64,000 bases of DNA, taken from positions 295,923 through 359,922 of the forward strand of contig NZ_JANCTC010000005.1 of the NCBI RefSeq assembly GCF_024297145.1, in the 5' to 3' direction. This document shows, in pieces, positions 9,109 to 18,284 of this stretch; positions within the stretch are counted from its first letter, which is position 1; each line of letters begins with the position of its first letter. The notes under the pieces are model-generated. The model made no database searches, was not told the DNA's origin, and saw nothing but the letters and a program-made list of their open reading frames with translations. Made by a program: the position numbers and the translations under genes. Source of the DNA: Mesorhizobium sp. LMG 17147. Its GTDB lineage: Bacteria; Pseudomonadota; Alphaproteobacteria; Rhizobiales; Rhizobiaceae.

Positions 9109-9825
9109 CTAAGCCACCGCCATCTGCTGCAAGCTGACCAGGCGCTGAATGCCTTTCTTGGCGAGCCCCATCAGCGCCGCGAACTGCTCTTCCGAGAACG
9201 GCTCGCCCTCGGCTGTGCCCTGGATCTCGACGATGCCGCCCTTGCCGGTCATGACGAAATTGGCGTCGGTGCCGGCCGAGGAATCCTCGATATAGTCGAG
9301 ATCGATGACCGGCTGGCCATCATGGATGCCGCAGGAGATCGCCGCGACGTGATCCTTAAGCACCTTGCCCAGGCTCGCCATCTGGCGGGCTTCCATCCAG
9401 CGCAGGCAGTCGTAGAGCGCCACCCAGCCGCCGGTGATCGAAGCGGTGCGCGTGCCGCCGTCGGCCTGGATCACGTCGCAGTCGACGGTGATCTGCTGCT
9501 CGCCGAGCGCCTGCAGATCGACCACGGCGCGCAGGGAGCGGCCGATCAGCCGCTGGATCTCCAGCGTGCGGCCGCCTTGTTTGCCGGCCGAAGCCTCGCG
9601 GCGCATGCGCTCGCCGGTCGAACGCGGCAGCATGCCGTATTCCGCCGTCACCCAGCCCTTGCCGGAGTTGCGCATCCAGCCCGGCACCTTTTCCTCCAGG
9701 CTGGCCGTACACAGCACATGCGTGTCGCCGAACTTCACCAGGCACGAGCCTTCCGCATGTTTGGAGACGCCGCGCTCGAAGGAGATGGGGCGCATTTCGT
9801 CGAATTGACGTTTGGAAGGGCGCAT
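9109..9825 (-). CDS. rph: Ribonuclease PH
   Basis: The product is 238 residues, a phosphorolytic 3'-5' exoribonuclease that trims tRNA 3' ends. The N-terminus [19 protein letters not shown] and internal [26 protein letters not shown] and [17 protein letters not shown] are diagnostic. Length is normal. It is divergent from hrcA, a widespread alphaproteobacterial arrangement. Confidence 0.97.
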   Translation of the reverse strand: MRPSKRQFDEMRPISFERGVSKHAEGSCLVKFGDTHVLCTASLEEKVPGWMRNSGKGWVTAEYGMLPRSTGERMRREASAGKQGGRTLEIQRLIGRSLRAVVDLQALGEQQITVDCDVIQADGGTRTASITGGWVALYDCLRWMEARQMASLGKVLKDHVAAISCGIHDGQPVIDLDYIEDSSAGTDANFVMTGKGGIVEIQGTAEGEPFSEEQFAALMGLAKKGIQRLVSLQQMAVA

Positions 9826-9970
9826 TCAGGCTTCTTTCTTTCTTCGGAATCTTGGCCGGGGAATCTTGGCCGGCTTGTAGCCGCACGGGGCGTGAGGCGC
9901 AAAGGAAAATGGACCGGTTGCGCCGACGCCGCGGAAGTCTATATCTTCGGACCGGAGGTTTTTGGCTCGA

Positions 9971-11083
9971 ATGACCAAGGTAGTCGATCCCGGTTCGCAG
10001 TCGCCAGTGCTCTCGTCGCCGGCACTTCAACCGCCCGCGCTTCAATCGCTCGATATGCGTTCGCGCGACATCTTCCGGCGCATCGTCGATTCCTATTTGA
10101 GGGATGGCGAGCCGGTCGGTTCGCGCAGCCTGTCGCGCATCCTGCCCTCATCGCTGTCGCCGGCCACCATCCGCAACGTGATGAGCGACCTCGAGCATCT
10201 CGGCCTGATCTATGCGCCGCACATCTCGGCTGGCCGGCTGCCGACCCAGGCCGGCTTGCGCTTCTTCGTCGATGCATTCATGGAACTCGGCGACCTCTCC
10301 GACGAGGAGCGCCGCACCATCGAGGCGCAGGTGCGCGCCTCCGGCTCGGGCGCGACGCTGGAGCATATGCTGACCGAGGCCAGCCAGATGCTGTCCGGCA
10401 TGTCGCGCGGCGCCGGCCTCGTGCTCGCCGCCAAAAATGAGGCGGCGCTGAAGCACATCGAATTCATCCAGCTCGAGCCGACCAAGGCGCTGGCCGTGCT
10501 GGTCTCGCAGAACGGCGACGTCGAAAATCGCGTCATCGATCTGCCCGCCGGCATCACCGTCTCGCAATTGCACGAAGCCTCCAACTTCCTCAACGCCCAT
10601 ATCCGCGGCCGCACCCTGGCCGAGGCCCGGGTCGAAATCGCCCGCATCAAGGAAGAGACCAGGGCAGCCCTCGACACGCTGTCGCAGGATCTGGTCGAGA
10701 AGGGCCTGGCGGTCTGGGCAGGCGCCGAAAGCGGGGTGCCTGGGCGGCTTATCGTGCGCGGCCGCGCCAATCTCCTGGAAAACGTCACCGCCCAGGCCGA
10801 CATAGAATTGCTGCGGCATCTGTTCGAGGATCTGGAGACGCAGGATGGGCTGATCCAGCTCCTCGACCTCGCCGAGGAAGGCCCGGGGGTGCGCATATTC
10901 ATCGGTTCGGAAAACAAGCTGTTTTCGCTGTCGGGCTCCTCGCTGGTGGTGGCACCCTATCGCGACAAGGACGCGCGCGTCGTCGGTGCGCTCGGCGTCA
11001 TCGGGCCGACGCGGCTGAATTATGCGCGCATAGTACCGATGGTCGACTATACCGCGCAGCTGATTTCGCGCATGCTGCGCTAG
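9971..11083 (+). CDS. hrcA: Heat-inducible transcription repressor HrcA
   Basis: The protein has about 370 residues. An N-terminal winged-helix domain (RDIFRRIVDSYLRDGEPVGS, SPATIRNVMSDLE) would bind CIRCE operators ahead of groESL and similar genes; the rest is the HrcA GAF-like domain. I found no CIRCE element in this window, so its targets lie elsewhere. GGAGG sits 12 bp before the chosen ATG (9971) but only 3 bp before an in-frame TTG at 9962, so the exact start is uncertain. grpE, its frequent neighbour, is absent here. Confidence 0.95.
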   Translation: MTKVVDPGSQSPVLSSPALQPPALQSLDMRSRDIFRRIVDSYLRDGEPVGSRSLSRILPSSLSPATIRNVMSDLEHLGLIYAPHISAGRLPTQAGLRFFVDAFMELGDLSDEERRTIEAQVRASGSGATLEHMLTEASQMLSGMSRGAGLVLAAKNEAALKHIEFIQLEPTKALAVLVSQNGDVENRVIDLPAGITVSQLHEASNFLNAHIRGRTLAEARVEIARIKEETRAALDTLSQDLVEKGLAVWAGAESGVPGRLIVRGRANLLENVTAQADIELLRHLFEDLETQDGLIQLLDLAEEGPGVRIFIGSENKLFSLSGSSLVVAPYRDKDARVVGALGVIGPTRLNYARIVPMVDYTAQLISRMLR

Positions 11084-11116
11084 GAGCCGCCGCGGCCTGC
11101 CGCAAGGAGAAAAAGA

Positions 11117-11314
11117 ATGGCGCTGGAATCGTTCAAGGCCCAGATCAGCCTGCTGCTCGAGGAAATGGTCAATCAGCCTGAGGATCAGCACGAGGTGCAA
11201 GAGCAGTTGCGTGAGAAGCTGCAAGAGATGCGGGCCATGGGCCTGCCGCTGCCGGCCGATCTGGTCGCGCTGGAAAAGCGCCTCGACGACGACTTCTACG
11301 CCTCTGGCAACTGA
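11117..11314 (+). CDS. Small conserved-looking hypothetical protein downstream of hrcA
   Basis: A 65-residue acidic, helix-rich protein (MALESFKAQISLLLEEMVN at the start, charged heptad-like middle, DDDFYASGN end). CAAGGAGAAAA gives a good ribosome binding site. It follows hrcA by 33 bp and is probably co-transcribed. No domain is recognised. Confidence 0.7.
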   Translation: MALESFKAQISLLLEEMVNQPEDQHEVQEQLREKLQEMRAMGLPLPADLVALEKRLDDDFYASGN

Positions 11315-11356
11315 ACGGGGTTCGGCTTCAAATCCTCGTGTGCTGGACCACCGCTT

Positions 11357-11381
11357 GGAACGACCAATGCCTGATCCCGTT
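11357..11381 (+). promoter_or_regulatory. EcfG-type general-stress promoter
   Basis: GGAAC at 11357-11361 and CGTT at 11378-11381 are separated by exactly 16 bases, a full match to the EcfG consensus. It lies about 35 bp upstream of the PQQ-dehydrogenase ATG. Confidence 0.7.
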
Positions 11382-11414
11382 TGCCCTCTTCGAGGCAAAC
11401 CTCGGAGGACGTTA

Positions 11415-12770
11415 ATGATCCGATCTGGCGGCTTTGCGGCCGTTGCCGCTGCCCTCCTTGTCGCGACACCGGCAGCCGCCCAGCAGGCGGATCAAAAGGT
11501 GCTCAAAGGCGAAGCCGCTTTTGGCGATTGGCACGCCGACAGGCCTGGCGTCCGCCGCCTGATCGGGCCGCAAGACATGCCGGCAGCCGACCCCGCTCAA
11601 TCCGCTTCGAACGGCGGCGGCGTGGCGGAACGGCCCGAAAGCGCCGAGCCAGAATTGCCGCCGGGCTTTTCGGCCGAAAGGATCGCCTCCGGACTCTATA
11701 ATCCGCGCGTCGTTCGCGTCGCTCCGAACGGCGACCTGTTCATCGCAAACGGCCATGCCGACCAAATACGCGTCTACCGTCTGGCCGAGGGCCGCGCCAA
11801 ACCCATCGAGAAAGCGATTTTCGCCCAAGGCCTCAACTATCCATACGGCATCGCCTTCTATCCGCCAGGCGGCAAGCCGCAATGGGTCTATGTCGCAAAC
11901 AGCGACAGCATCGTCCGCTTCCCCTATCGCGACGGTGACCTGAAGGCGTCCGGTAAACCGGAAACCATTGTCGCCAAAATCCCGTCGGGCGGTCACTCGA
12001 CCCGCGACATCGCCTTCTCGCTTGACGGCAAAACGCTTTTTTTATCGGTTGGCTCGGACTCGAATGTCGCCGAGGACATGGACAAGCAGCCGGATGGCGG
12101 CCTTGACGCCTGGGCGAAATCAAAGCCGCTCGGGGCGGCCTGGGGCCCCGAGGAAGGCCGTGCCGATGTGCTCGCCTTTGACCCGGACGGGAAAAATCCC
12201 CGAACTGTCGCCACCGGCCTGCGCAACTGTACGGGCATGACGGTGCAGCCCGCCAGCGGCGCGTTGTGGTGCGTCGTCAACGAGCGCGACGAGCTCGGCG
12301 ACAATGTGCCGTTCGAGTTTGCAACTGAAGTCAAGGACGGTGCGTTCTATGGTTGGCCTTGGTACTACATCGGCAACCACGAGGATCCGCGCCATCAGGG
12401 CGAGCGGCCAGACCTCGCCGGCAAGGCCACTGTCCCCGACGTGTTGATGCAGGCGCATTCGGCGCCAATGAACATAGCCTTCTACGACGGCAAGAACTTT
12501 CCGGCGGATTACCGGGGTGATGCTTTCGTCACCATGCATGGTTCGTGGAACCGTGGCGCCAGGACCGGCTACAAGGTCGTGAGGCTCAAATTCAGGGATG
12601 GCAAGCCGACCGGCGAGTATGAGGACTTCATGACCGGCTTCGTCATCTCGAACGACGCCGTCTGGGGCCGCCCGGTCGGTGTCGCCATGGCCAAGGACGG
12701 CTCCCTGATCGTCACCGAGGACGGTAACGGCACCATCTGGCGCGTTACCTACGAAGACGGCCGCTCCTGA
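11415..12770 (+). CDS. PQQ-dependent sugar (sorbosone-type) dehydrogenase, exported
   Basis: The product is 451 residues. An N-terminal signal peptide (about residues 1-24, ending AAAQQ) is followed by a six-bladed beta-propeller of the soluble glucose/L-sorbosone dehydrogenase family. Typical segments are LPPGFSAERIASGL, GGHSTRDIAFS, HGSWNR and the terminal VTEDGNGTIWRV. Such enzymes oxidise sugars in the periplasm with PQQ; the true substrate is unknown. GGAGG precedes the ATG at good spacing, and an EcfG-type promoter lies just upstream. Confidence 0.88.
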   Translation: MIRSGGFAAVAAALLVATPAAAQQADQKVLKGEAAFGDWHADRPGVRRLIGPQDMPAADPAQSASNGGGVAERPESAEPELPPGFSAERIASGLYNPRVVRVAPNGDLFIANGHADQIRVYRLAEGRAKPIEKAIFAQGLNYPYGIAFYPPGGKPQWVYVANSDSIVRFPYRDGDLKASGKPETIVAKIPSGGHSTRDIAFSLDGKTLFLSVGSDSNVAEDMDKQPDGGLDAWAKSKPLGAAWGPEEGRADVLAFDPDGKNPRTVATGLRNCTGMTVQPASGALWCVVNERDELGDNVPFEFATEVKDGAFYGWPWYYIGNHEDPRHQGERPDLAGKATVPDVLMQAHSAPMNIAFYDGKNFPADYRGDAFVTMHGSWNRGARTGYKVVRLKFRDGKPTGEYEDFMTGFVISNDAVWGRPVGVAMAKDGSLIVTEDGNGTIWRVTYEDGRS

Positions 12771-12857
12771 GCGGCGGCGTCGCCTGCTGCGCTGGCGCAA
12801 TAGAATTCGGCCCGAGGGAATTCACCCAACTTCAACATTGTGCGACAAGCGCGAACC

Positions 12858-13475
12858 ATGACGCTCACCGGGTTCCTCGCCTATAGCGCCGCCCTCGGCA
12901 TCGCCGCAGCCATCCCCGGCCCAGGCGTCACCGCGCTTGTTGCGCGTGCGCTGGGTTCCGGCTTCCGCTCGTCGCTGGCCATGTCGTTCGGGCTGATGCT
13001 CGGCGACCTGACCTATTTAACTGCCGTGGTGCTCGGCCTGGCTTTCGTCGCACAGACGTTCGGCATGATCTTCCTGGCCATCAAATGGCTGGGCGTCGCC
13101 TACCTCGCTTTTCTTGGCTGGCGTTTCTGGACGAGCGGCATCACGCCCGAAACGGTAGAGGCGAAGAAAGGCAAAGGCGGCTTGGCATCCAGCTTTGTAG
13201 CCGGTCTCGCCGTCACACTCGGCAATCCGAAGACGATGATCTTCTATCTCGCCATCACCCCGACCATCGTCGATCTGAAGACGATCACGCTGGCCGATTA
13301 CGGCATCCTGGTCGCGCTCACTATCGTCGTTCTACTCGTGGTACTGGTGCCCTATCTGGCGCTGGCGGCCAAGGCGCGCTGGTTCCTGAAGTCGCCGCGG
13401 GCGCTGAGGGCACTCAACCGCACCGCCGCCGGCTTCATGGTCGGTGCGGCGGCGGCAATTGCCGCCCGCCAGTAG
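12858..13475 (+). CDS. LysE family translocator
   Basis: A 205-residue membrane protein with about six hydrophobic helices. The N-terminal AAIPGPGVTALVARAL and the GNPKTMIFYLA motif mark the LysE/RhtB amino-acid exporter family. The exported compound cannot be told from sequence. The ATG at 12858 is chosen over an upstream GTG because it starts at the usual family position (MTLTGFLAY). Confidence 0.9.
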   Translation: MTLTGFLAYSAALGIAAAIPGPGVTALVARALGSGFRSSLAMSFGLMLGDLTYLTAVVLGLAFVAQTFGMIFLAIKWLGVAYLAFLGWRFWTSGITPETVEAKKGKGGLASSFVAGLAVTLGNPKTMIFYLAITPTIVDLKTITLADYGILVALTIVVLLVVLVPYLALAAKARWFLKSPRALRALNRTAAGFMVGAAAAIAARQ

Positions 13476-13637
13476 ATCTCTTCGCCAATCCGCCCAACGA
13501 TTGTCACGCCCTGCAAGGCGCCGGTATTCAGCACGAACGTCACTCGGATATTTTTCGAACGTGCCTATCTTGCGCGGTGGATGGCTCTATCCTATGCCCG
13601 CCCGGCTCTTGCCGCTTGACCTCTGGGAGGAAAACCA

Positions 13638-14618
13638 ATGAACAAGCCCGCCACCCACACACACGTGCCCGGCCGCGGCCGCATCTACAATTCGATCACC
13701 GAGACGATCGGCGACACGCCGCTGGTGCGGCTGGATAAATTCGCCAGGGAGAAGGGTGTCGTCGCCAACCTGCTGGCCAAGCTCGAATTCTTCAACCCGA
13801 TCGCCTCGGTCAAGGACCGCATCGGCGTGTCGATGATCGAGGCATTGGAGGCTTCGGGCAGGATTACGCCCGGCAAGACCACGCTGATCGAGCCGACCTC
13901 GGGCAATACCGGCATCGCGCTCGCCTTTGCCGCCGCCGCCAAGGGCTACAAGCTGATCCTGACGATGCCGGAAACCATGTCCGTCGAACGCCGCAAGATG
14001 CTGGCGCTGCTCGGTGCCGAGCTGGTGCTGACCGAAGGGCCGAAAGGAATGAAGGGCGCCATCGCCAAGGCGGACGAGCTGGCGGCAACACTGCCCGACG
14101 CCGTCATTCCGCAGCAATTCGAAAACCCCGCCAATCCGGAAATCCATCGCCGCACCACGGCCGAGGAAATCTGGAACGACACCCATGGCGAAGTCGATAT
14201 CTTCGTTGCCGGCATCGGGACCGGCGGCACCATCACCGGCGTCGGCCAGGTGCTGAAGAAGCGCAAGCCCTCGGTGCATGTCGTCGCCGTCGAACCGGAA
14301 GCCTCGCCGGTGCTGTCGGGCGGCCAGCCAGGCCCGCACAAGATCCAGGGCATTGGCGCCGGCTTCGCGCCAAAAATCCTCGACACGACGATCTACGACG
14401 AGATCGTCAAGGTCTCGAACGAGGATTCGGTTGCCAATGCACGGCTCGTCGCTCGGCTCGAAGGTGTGCCGGTCGGCATTTCGTCGGGTGCCGCCCTGCA
14501 AGCGGCGATCGTCGTCGGCTCGCGGCCCGAGAACAAGGGCAAGACTCTCGTCGTCGTCATCCCCTCCTTCGCCGAGCGCTATCTCTCGACTATCCTGTTC
14601 GAGGGATTGGGGACTTAG
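13638..14618 (+). CDS. cysK: Cysteine synthase A (O-acetylserine sulfhydrylase)
   Basis: The protein has 326 residues. It makes L-cysteine from O-acetylserine and sulfide using PLP. The PLP lysine is K59 in NPIASVKDR, and the phosphate/substrate loop TSGNTGIA lies at about 87-94, with GTGGTITG further on. The start follows GGGAGG at ideal spacing. A 162-bp gap upstream shows no obvious riboswitch or operator. Confidence 0.95.
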   Translation: MNKPATHTHVPGRGRIYNSITETIGDTPLVRLDKFAREKGVVANLLAKLEFFNPIASVKDRIGVSMIEALEASGRITPGKTTLIEPTSGNTGIALAFAAAAKGYKLILTMPETMSVERRKMLALLGAELVLTEGPKGMKGAIAKADELAATLPDAVIPQQFENPANPEIHRRTTAEEIWNDTHGEVDIFVAGIGTGGTITGVGQVLKKRKPSVHVVAVEPEASPVLSGGQPGPHKIQGIGAGFAPKILDTTIYDEIVKVSNEDSVANARLVARLEGVPVGISSGAALQAAIVVGSRPENKGKTLVVVIPSFAERYLSTILFEGLGT

Positions 14619-14757
14619 AGTCTGGACACGAGAGTGTTTGACCGGTTATAGCGATCCTTCGCGCTGCCCCTCCGGCATCAAACATTCTGTATCGACGCTT
14701 CGGCGTGGACCGCTGAAAAACCACCAAATCGTCGCTGCCCGGCAGGTGGAGGACTTC

Positions 14758-15381
14758 ATGTATAAGCTCTATACGCGTGCCAATACCGGCGGCTTTGTCG
14801 TCGAGGCGGCGCTCGCTTTGGCAGGCGTGCCTTTCCACCAGGTCGACGTTCCGAAGGGCCGCCTCGATCAGGCCTTTCTTGATATCAGCCCCTTGAACCA
14901 GGTGCCGGTGCTGATCTTGCCGGACGGACGCTCGATGACCGAATCCCCGGCGATCTGCATCCTGCTGGCCGAGCGCCACCCGGAAGCAGGACTGGCGCCC
15001 GCGGCAAGTTCGCCTGACCGTGCGGATTTCCTGCGCTGGATGTTTTTCATGTCCTCCGTCATCTATCCAGCCAACCTGCGGTTCTTCTACGCGCATCGCT
15101 ACACGGCCGACGCCGCTGGCGTGGACGCCCTCAAACAGGCGGCGGTCTCGGAAATGGATCGCAGCTTCGCCATTCTCGATGCCGCCCTCGACGGCCGCGA
15201 CTGGCTGGCCGGCGACCAACTCTCGCTGGCCGACATCTATCTCGTCATGTTGGTGGCCTGGCATCCGGAGGTCGCGAAGGTTCCAACCGCTTGGCCGAAC
15301 ATCGCACGCCTGTGGGCCAATTTGCGGGAACATCGGGTGATAAAGAGGCTGATTGCTTCCCACGACATGTGGCCGGCCTGA
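14758..15381 (+). CDS. Glutathione S-transferase family protein
   Basis: The product is 207 residues. The thioredoxin-fold N-domain (LYTRANTGGFVVEAAL, LNQVPVLILPDG, MTESPAICILLAER) is followed by a helical C-domain with WLAGDQLSLADIY. Function beyond glutathione binding is unknown. GGAGG precedes the ATG at 14758 by 6 bases; the long open frame upstream is ignored. Confidence 0.9.
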   Translation: MYKLYTRANTGGFVVEAALALAGVPFHQVDVPKGRLDQAFLDISPLNQVPVLILPDGRSMTESPAICILLAERHPEAGLAPAASSPDRADFLRWMFFMSSVIYPANLRFFYAHRYTADAAGVDALKQAAVSEMDRSFAILDAALDGRDWLAGDQLSLADIYLVMLVAWHPEVAKVPTAWPNIARLWANLREHRVIKRLIASHDMWPA

Positions 15382-15396
15382 GCACTCCGCCTTGTC

Positions 15397-16653
15397 TCAG
15401 TATTTTTCCGCGCGGCCGAGCTCTGCCCGTCGTTCCTGCAAGAACCGGCGCACGGCTGGATCGCGTTCGAGGCCGATAGCCCGGTCATAGGCCTCGCTCG
15501 CTTGCGGAACTTTGCCGAGTCTGGCCAGCAGGCCCGCGCGGGCGGCCCAGTAAGGTTGATAGTCATACAGCCGCTTGTCGCCGCTGAGTTGATCAAGGGC
15601 GTCCAATCCTGCCGAAGCACCTTCGGCCTCGGCAATGGCTACCGCACGGTTGATCGAAACCACCGGCGAGCCGGCAATCACCGACAGCGCGTTATAGAGC
15701 TCCTTGATCGCGACCCAGTCGGTGCCGCCGGTCAGCCGTCTTGTCGCATGGGCGGACTGCACGGCGGCCTCAAGCTGGTAGCGGCCGACAACGCCCTTGG
15801 CCGCAGCGCGCCCGAGCAGCGTCTCCGCTTCATCGATCAGCGTATCGTCCCACAGTGCAAGATCCTGCTCGGCCAGCGGCACATAATCGCCCGCCGCATT
15901 GCGCCGCGCCGCGCGCCGCGCTTCGGCGAACAGCATCAGCGCCAAAAGGCCGAGCGCCTCCGGCTCGTCCGGCATCAGCGTGGCCATCAGACGGCCGAGC
16001 CAGATGGCTTCGGTCGCGAGGTTGCGGCGCCGCGTTTCGGTGCCGGCCGGGTCGGACCAGCCTTCGGCAAACGCCGCGTAGATTGCTTCCAGAACGGTGC
16101 CCAGCCGCTCGCCGAGTTCGGCCCGCTCCGGCACGCGGAACGGAATGCCTGTCTCGCGAATTCGTGTCTTGGCGCGCACCAGGCGCTGGCTCATCGTGGC
16201 TGGCGAGACAAGGAAAGCCGAGGCGATCGTCGGTGCGTCGAAGCCCAGGACCGTCTGCAGGATCAGCGGCGCGCGGACGCCGGCCTCGATCGCCGGATGG
16301 GCGCAGGCAAACATCAGCCGGAGCCGCTCGTCCGGCAGGTCTTCGTCGACCATGCGTGCCTCCATCTCCTCGGCGATCAGCCTAAGGTGGTCGCGGGCCG
16401 CCTCGCTTGTCAGTCGTCGTCTGACCGCGTCGACGCGGCGCTTGCGTGCCACCGCCAGCAGCCAGGCTTCCGGCTTGTCGGGCACGCCCGCCTGTGGCCA
16501 ACGCTCGAGCGCCGCTGCAAAGGCATCTGCCAAGGCGTCCTCGGCAGCGGCCACGTCGCGTGTGCGCGCGGCGAGATACGCGACCAGCTTGCCGTAGCTT
16601 TGCCGGGCGGCCGCTTCCGCCGCCGCCCGCGCGATCTCCGGACGACTGTCCAT
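15397..16653 (-). CDS. ECF42-type RNA polymerase sigma factor with C-terminal extension
   Basis: The protein has 418 residues. Sigma region 2 covers about the first 80 residues (DALADAFAAALERWP, PEAWLLAVARKRRVD). Region 4 is near residues 120-170 (TIASAFLVSPATMSQRLVRAKTRIR). The last 230 residues form the helical, TPR-like extension of the ECF42 group. These factors have no classical anti-sigma and are paired with DGPF/YCII proteins, as here. The ATG overlaps the DGPF stop as TGATG, so the pair is translationally coupled. Confidence 0.9.
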   Translation of the reverse strand: MDSRPEIARAAAEAAARQSYGKLVAYLAARTRDVAAAEDALADAFAAALERWPQAGVPDKPEAWLLAVARKRRVDAVRRRLTSEAARDHLRLIAEEMEARMVDEDLPDERLRLMFACAHPAIEAGVRAPLILQTVLGFDAPTIASAFLVSPATMSQRLVRAKTRIRETGIPFRVPERAELGERLGTVLEAIYAAFAEGWSDPAGTETRRRNLATEAIWLGRLMATLMPDEPEALGLLALMLFAEARRAARRNAAGDYVPLAEQDLALWDDTLIDEAETLLGRAAAKGVVGRYQLEAAVQSAHATRRLTGGTDWVAIKELYNALSVIAGSPVVSINRAVAIAEAEGASAGLDALDQLSGDKRLYDYQPYWAARAGLLARLGKVPQASEAYDRAIGLERDPAVRRFLQERRAELGRAEKY

Positions 16654-17024
16654 CACACGGACTGGGATGGGTACTCGGTCATTTCCCAGATCGGCCGCAC
16701 CTCGATCGTGCCGGTGCTGGCACCCGGGCAGCGAGCCGCCCAGGCAATTGCTGCGTCGGCGTCCTCAGCCTCGATCATGTAGAAGCCGGCGAGCTGCTCC
16801 TTGGTGTCGGCATAGGGACCGTCGAGCACATTGGTCTTGCCGTTGGCCATCCGCACCGTGGTGGCGGTCTGGGTCGGCTTCAACCGGTCGCCGGCCAGCC
16901 ACGCTCCGGATTTCTTCAACGCCTCGGTATAGGCTCCATAGGCTGCACTGATTTCGTAGGTCTTCTCCGTCGGCGCGGCCGCCATCGCGGCTTCGTTCGC
17001 ATAGATCAAAAGCATGTATCGCAT
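16653..17024 (-). CDS. YCII-related DGPF-domain protein
   Basis: A 123-residue ferredoxin-like-fold protein starting MRYMLLIYANE, with the DGPYADTKEQLAGFY motif typical of the DGPF subgroup. It is the usual genomic partner of ECF42 sigma factors; its molecular role is not established. GGGAGAAG lies upstream of the chosen ATG. It is the first gene of the pair. Confidence 0.9.
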   Translation of the reverse strand: MRYMLLIYANEAAMAAAPTEKTYEISAAYGAYTEALKKSGAWLAGDRLKPTQTATTVRMANGKTNVLDGPYADTKEQLAGFYMIEAEDADAAIAWAARCPGASTGTIEVRPIWEMTEYPSQSV

Positions 17025-17261
17025 GGTCTTCTCCCGTTTTTCTCGAAGGCCGCTCCGTTGCGGGCCGAACGTATGTCGCGCGGCCTCGCCCGATTTCGAC
17101 AGGCGCTGCAAAAATCTTTCGGCTCCCATGGCATTTCACGCAAGCTCAACCGTTCGTCTAATGGCGACAATTGCGGGTTGGCATTTCCCGTCCGCTCTCT
17201 AAACTCGTCCCGGATCGCGCTGACGAGGAGAGTGCGGCAGATACTTCAGGGAGGAAACGGA

Positions 17262-18221
17262 ATGCTCAATTTCAGGACGAAGTTCGTTGCCGCCGGCGCG
17301 ATAGCGCTGTCGCTTGGCCTTGGCGCGGTATCGGTCAAGGCACAGGAATTCATCAACGTGCTGACCGGCGGCACGTCGGGCGTCTACTATCCGCTCGGCG
17401 TGGCGCTGTCGGAAATCTACGGCAAGGGCATCGAAGGTGCGCGCACCCAGGTGCAGGCGACGAAAGCGTCGGTCGAAAACCTCAACCTGCTGCAGCAGGG
17501 CAAGGGCGAGATCGCCTTTGCGCTCGGCGATTCCGTCAAGCTGGCCGCCGAAGGCAACACCGAAGCAGGCTTCCCAGGCAAGCTCGACAAGCTGCGCGGC
17601 ATTGCGGCCATCTATCCCAATTATATCCAGATCGTCGCCAGCAAGGAATCCGGCATCAAGACGCTCGCCGATCTCAAGGGCAAGAGCCTTTCGGTCGGCG
17701 CGCCGGCCTCAGGCACCGAGCTCAACGCCCGCACCATTTTCGCCGCTGCCGGGCTGAAATACGAAGACCTCGGGCGGATCGAATATCTGCCCTTTGCCGA
17801 ATCCGTAGAGTTGATCAAGAACCGCCAGCTCGACGCCACGCTGCAGTCGGCGGGCCTTGGGGTCGCATCGATCCGTGACCTCGCCACCTCGGTGCCGGTA
17901 AACATCGTTGCCGTGCCGGCGGAGGACGTCGCCAAGATCGGCTCGCCCTATCTTTCCGTGGTCATCCCCAAGGGCACCTATGAGGGCCAGACCGAGGATG
18001 TTGCGACCGCCGCCGTCGGCAATTTCCTGATCACCAGCGCCGATGTCCCTGACGAGACCGCCTACCAGATGACCAAATTGCTGTTCGAGCATCTCGACCA
18101 GCTCACCGCTGCCCACGCCGCCGCCAAGGCGATCGACCCCGCCAAGGCGCTCGACGGCATGCCGGTGCCGCTGCATCCAGGCGCCGAGAGGTACTACAAG
18201 GAAAAGGGATTGGTGAAGTAA
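17262..18221 (+). CDS. TAXI-family TRAP transporter solute-binding protein
   Basis: The protein has 319 residues, with a signal peptide (about 1-27, ending VKAQ) and the TAXI signature INVLTGGTSGVYYPLG right after it. It would capture a carboxylate-type ligand in the periplasm and deliver it to the fused permease encoded next. GGGAGG sits upstream of the ATG. It is followed by a short hairpin-containing gap (18222-18284) and then the permease gene. Confidence 0.94.
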   Translation: MLNFRTKFVAAGAIALSLGLGAVSVKAQEFINVLTGGTSGVYYPLGVALSEIYGKGIEGARTQVQATKASVENLNLLQQGKGEIAFALGDSVKLAAEGNTEAGFPGKLDKLRGIAAIYPNYIQIVASKESGIKTLADLKGKSLSVGAPASGTELNARTIFAAAGLKYEDLGRIEYLPFAESVELIKNRQLDATLQSAGLGVASIRDLATSVPVNIVAVPAEDVAKIGSPYLSVVIPKGTYEGQTEDVATAAVGNFLITSADVPDETAYQMTKLLFEHLDQLTAAHAAAKAIDPAKALDGMPVPLHPGAERYYKEKGLVK

Positions 18222-18284
18222 GGAGCCTCGCCTCGCTCCGCACCCTCCCTCGGGGAGGGGAGCGCCCCGCCAGGAACCCCGCCA

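Noticed and set aside
9826..9970. CIRCE element near hrcA
   Set aside because: I looked for TTAGCACTC-N9-GAGTGCTAA around hrcA and elsewhere and found none.
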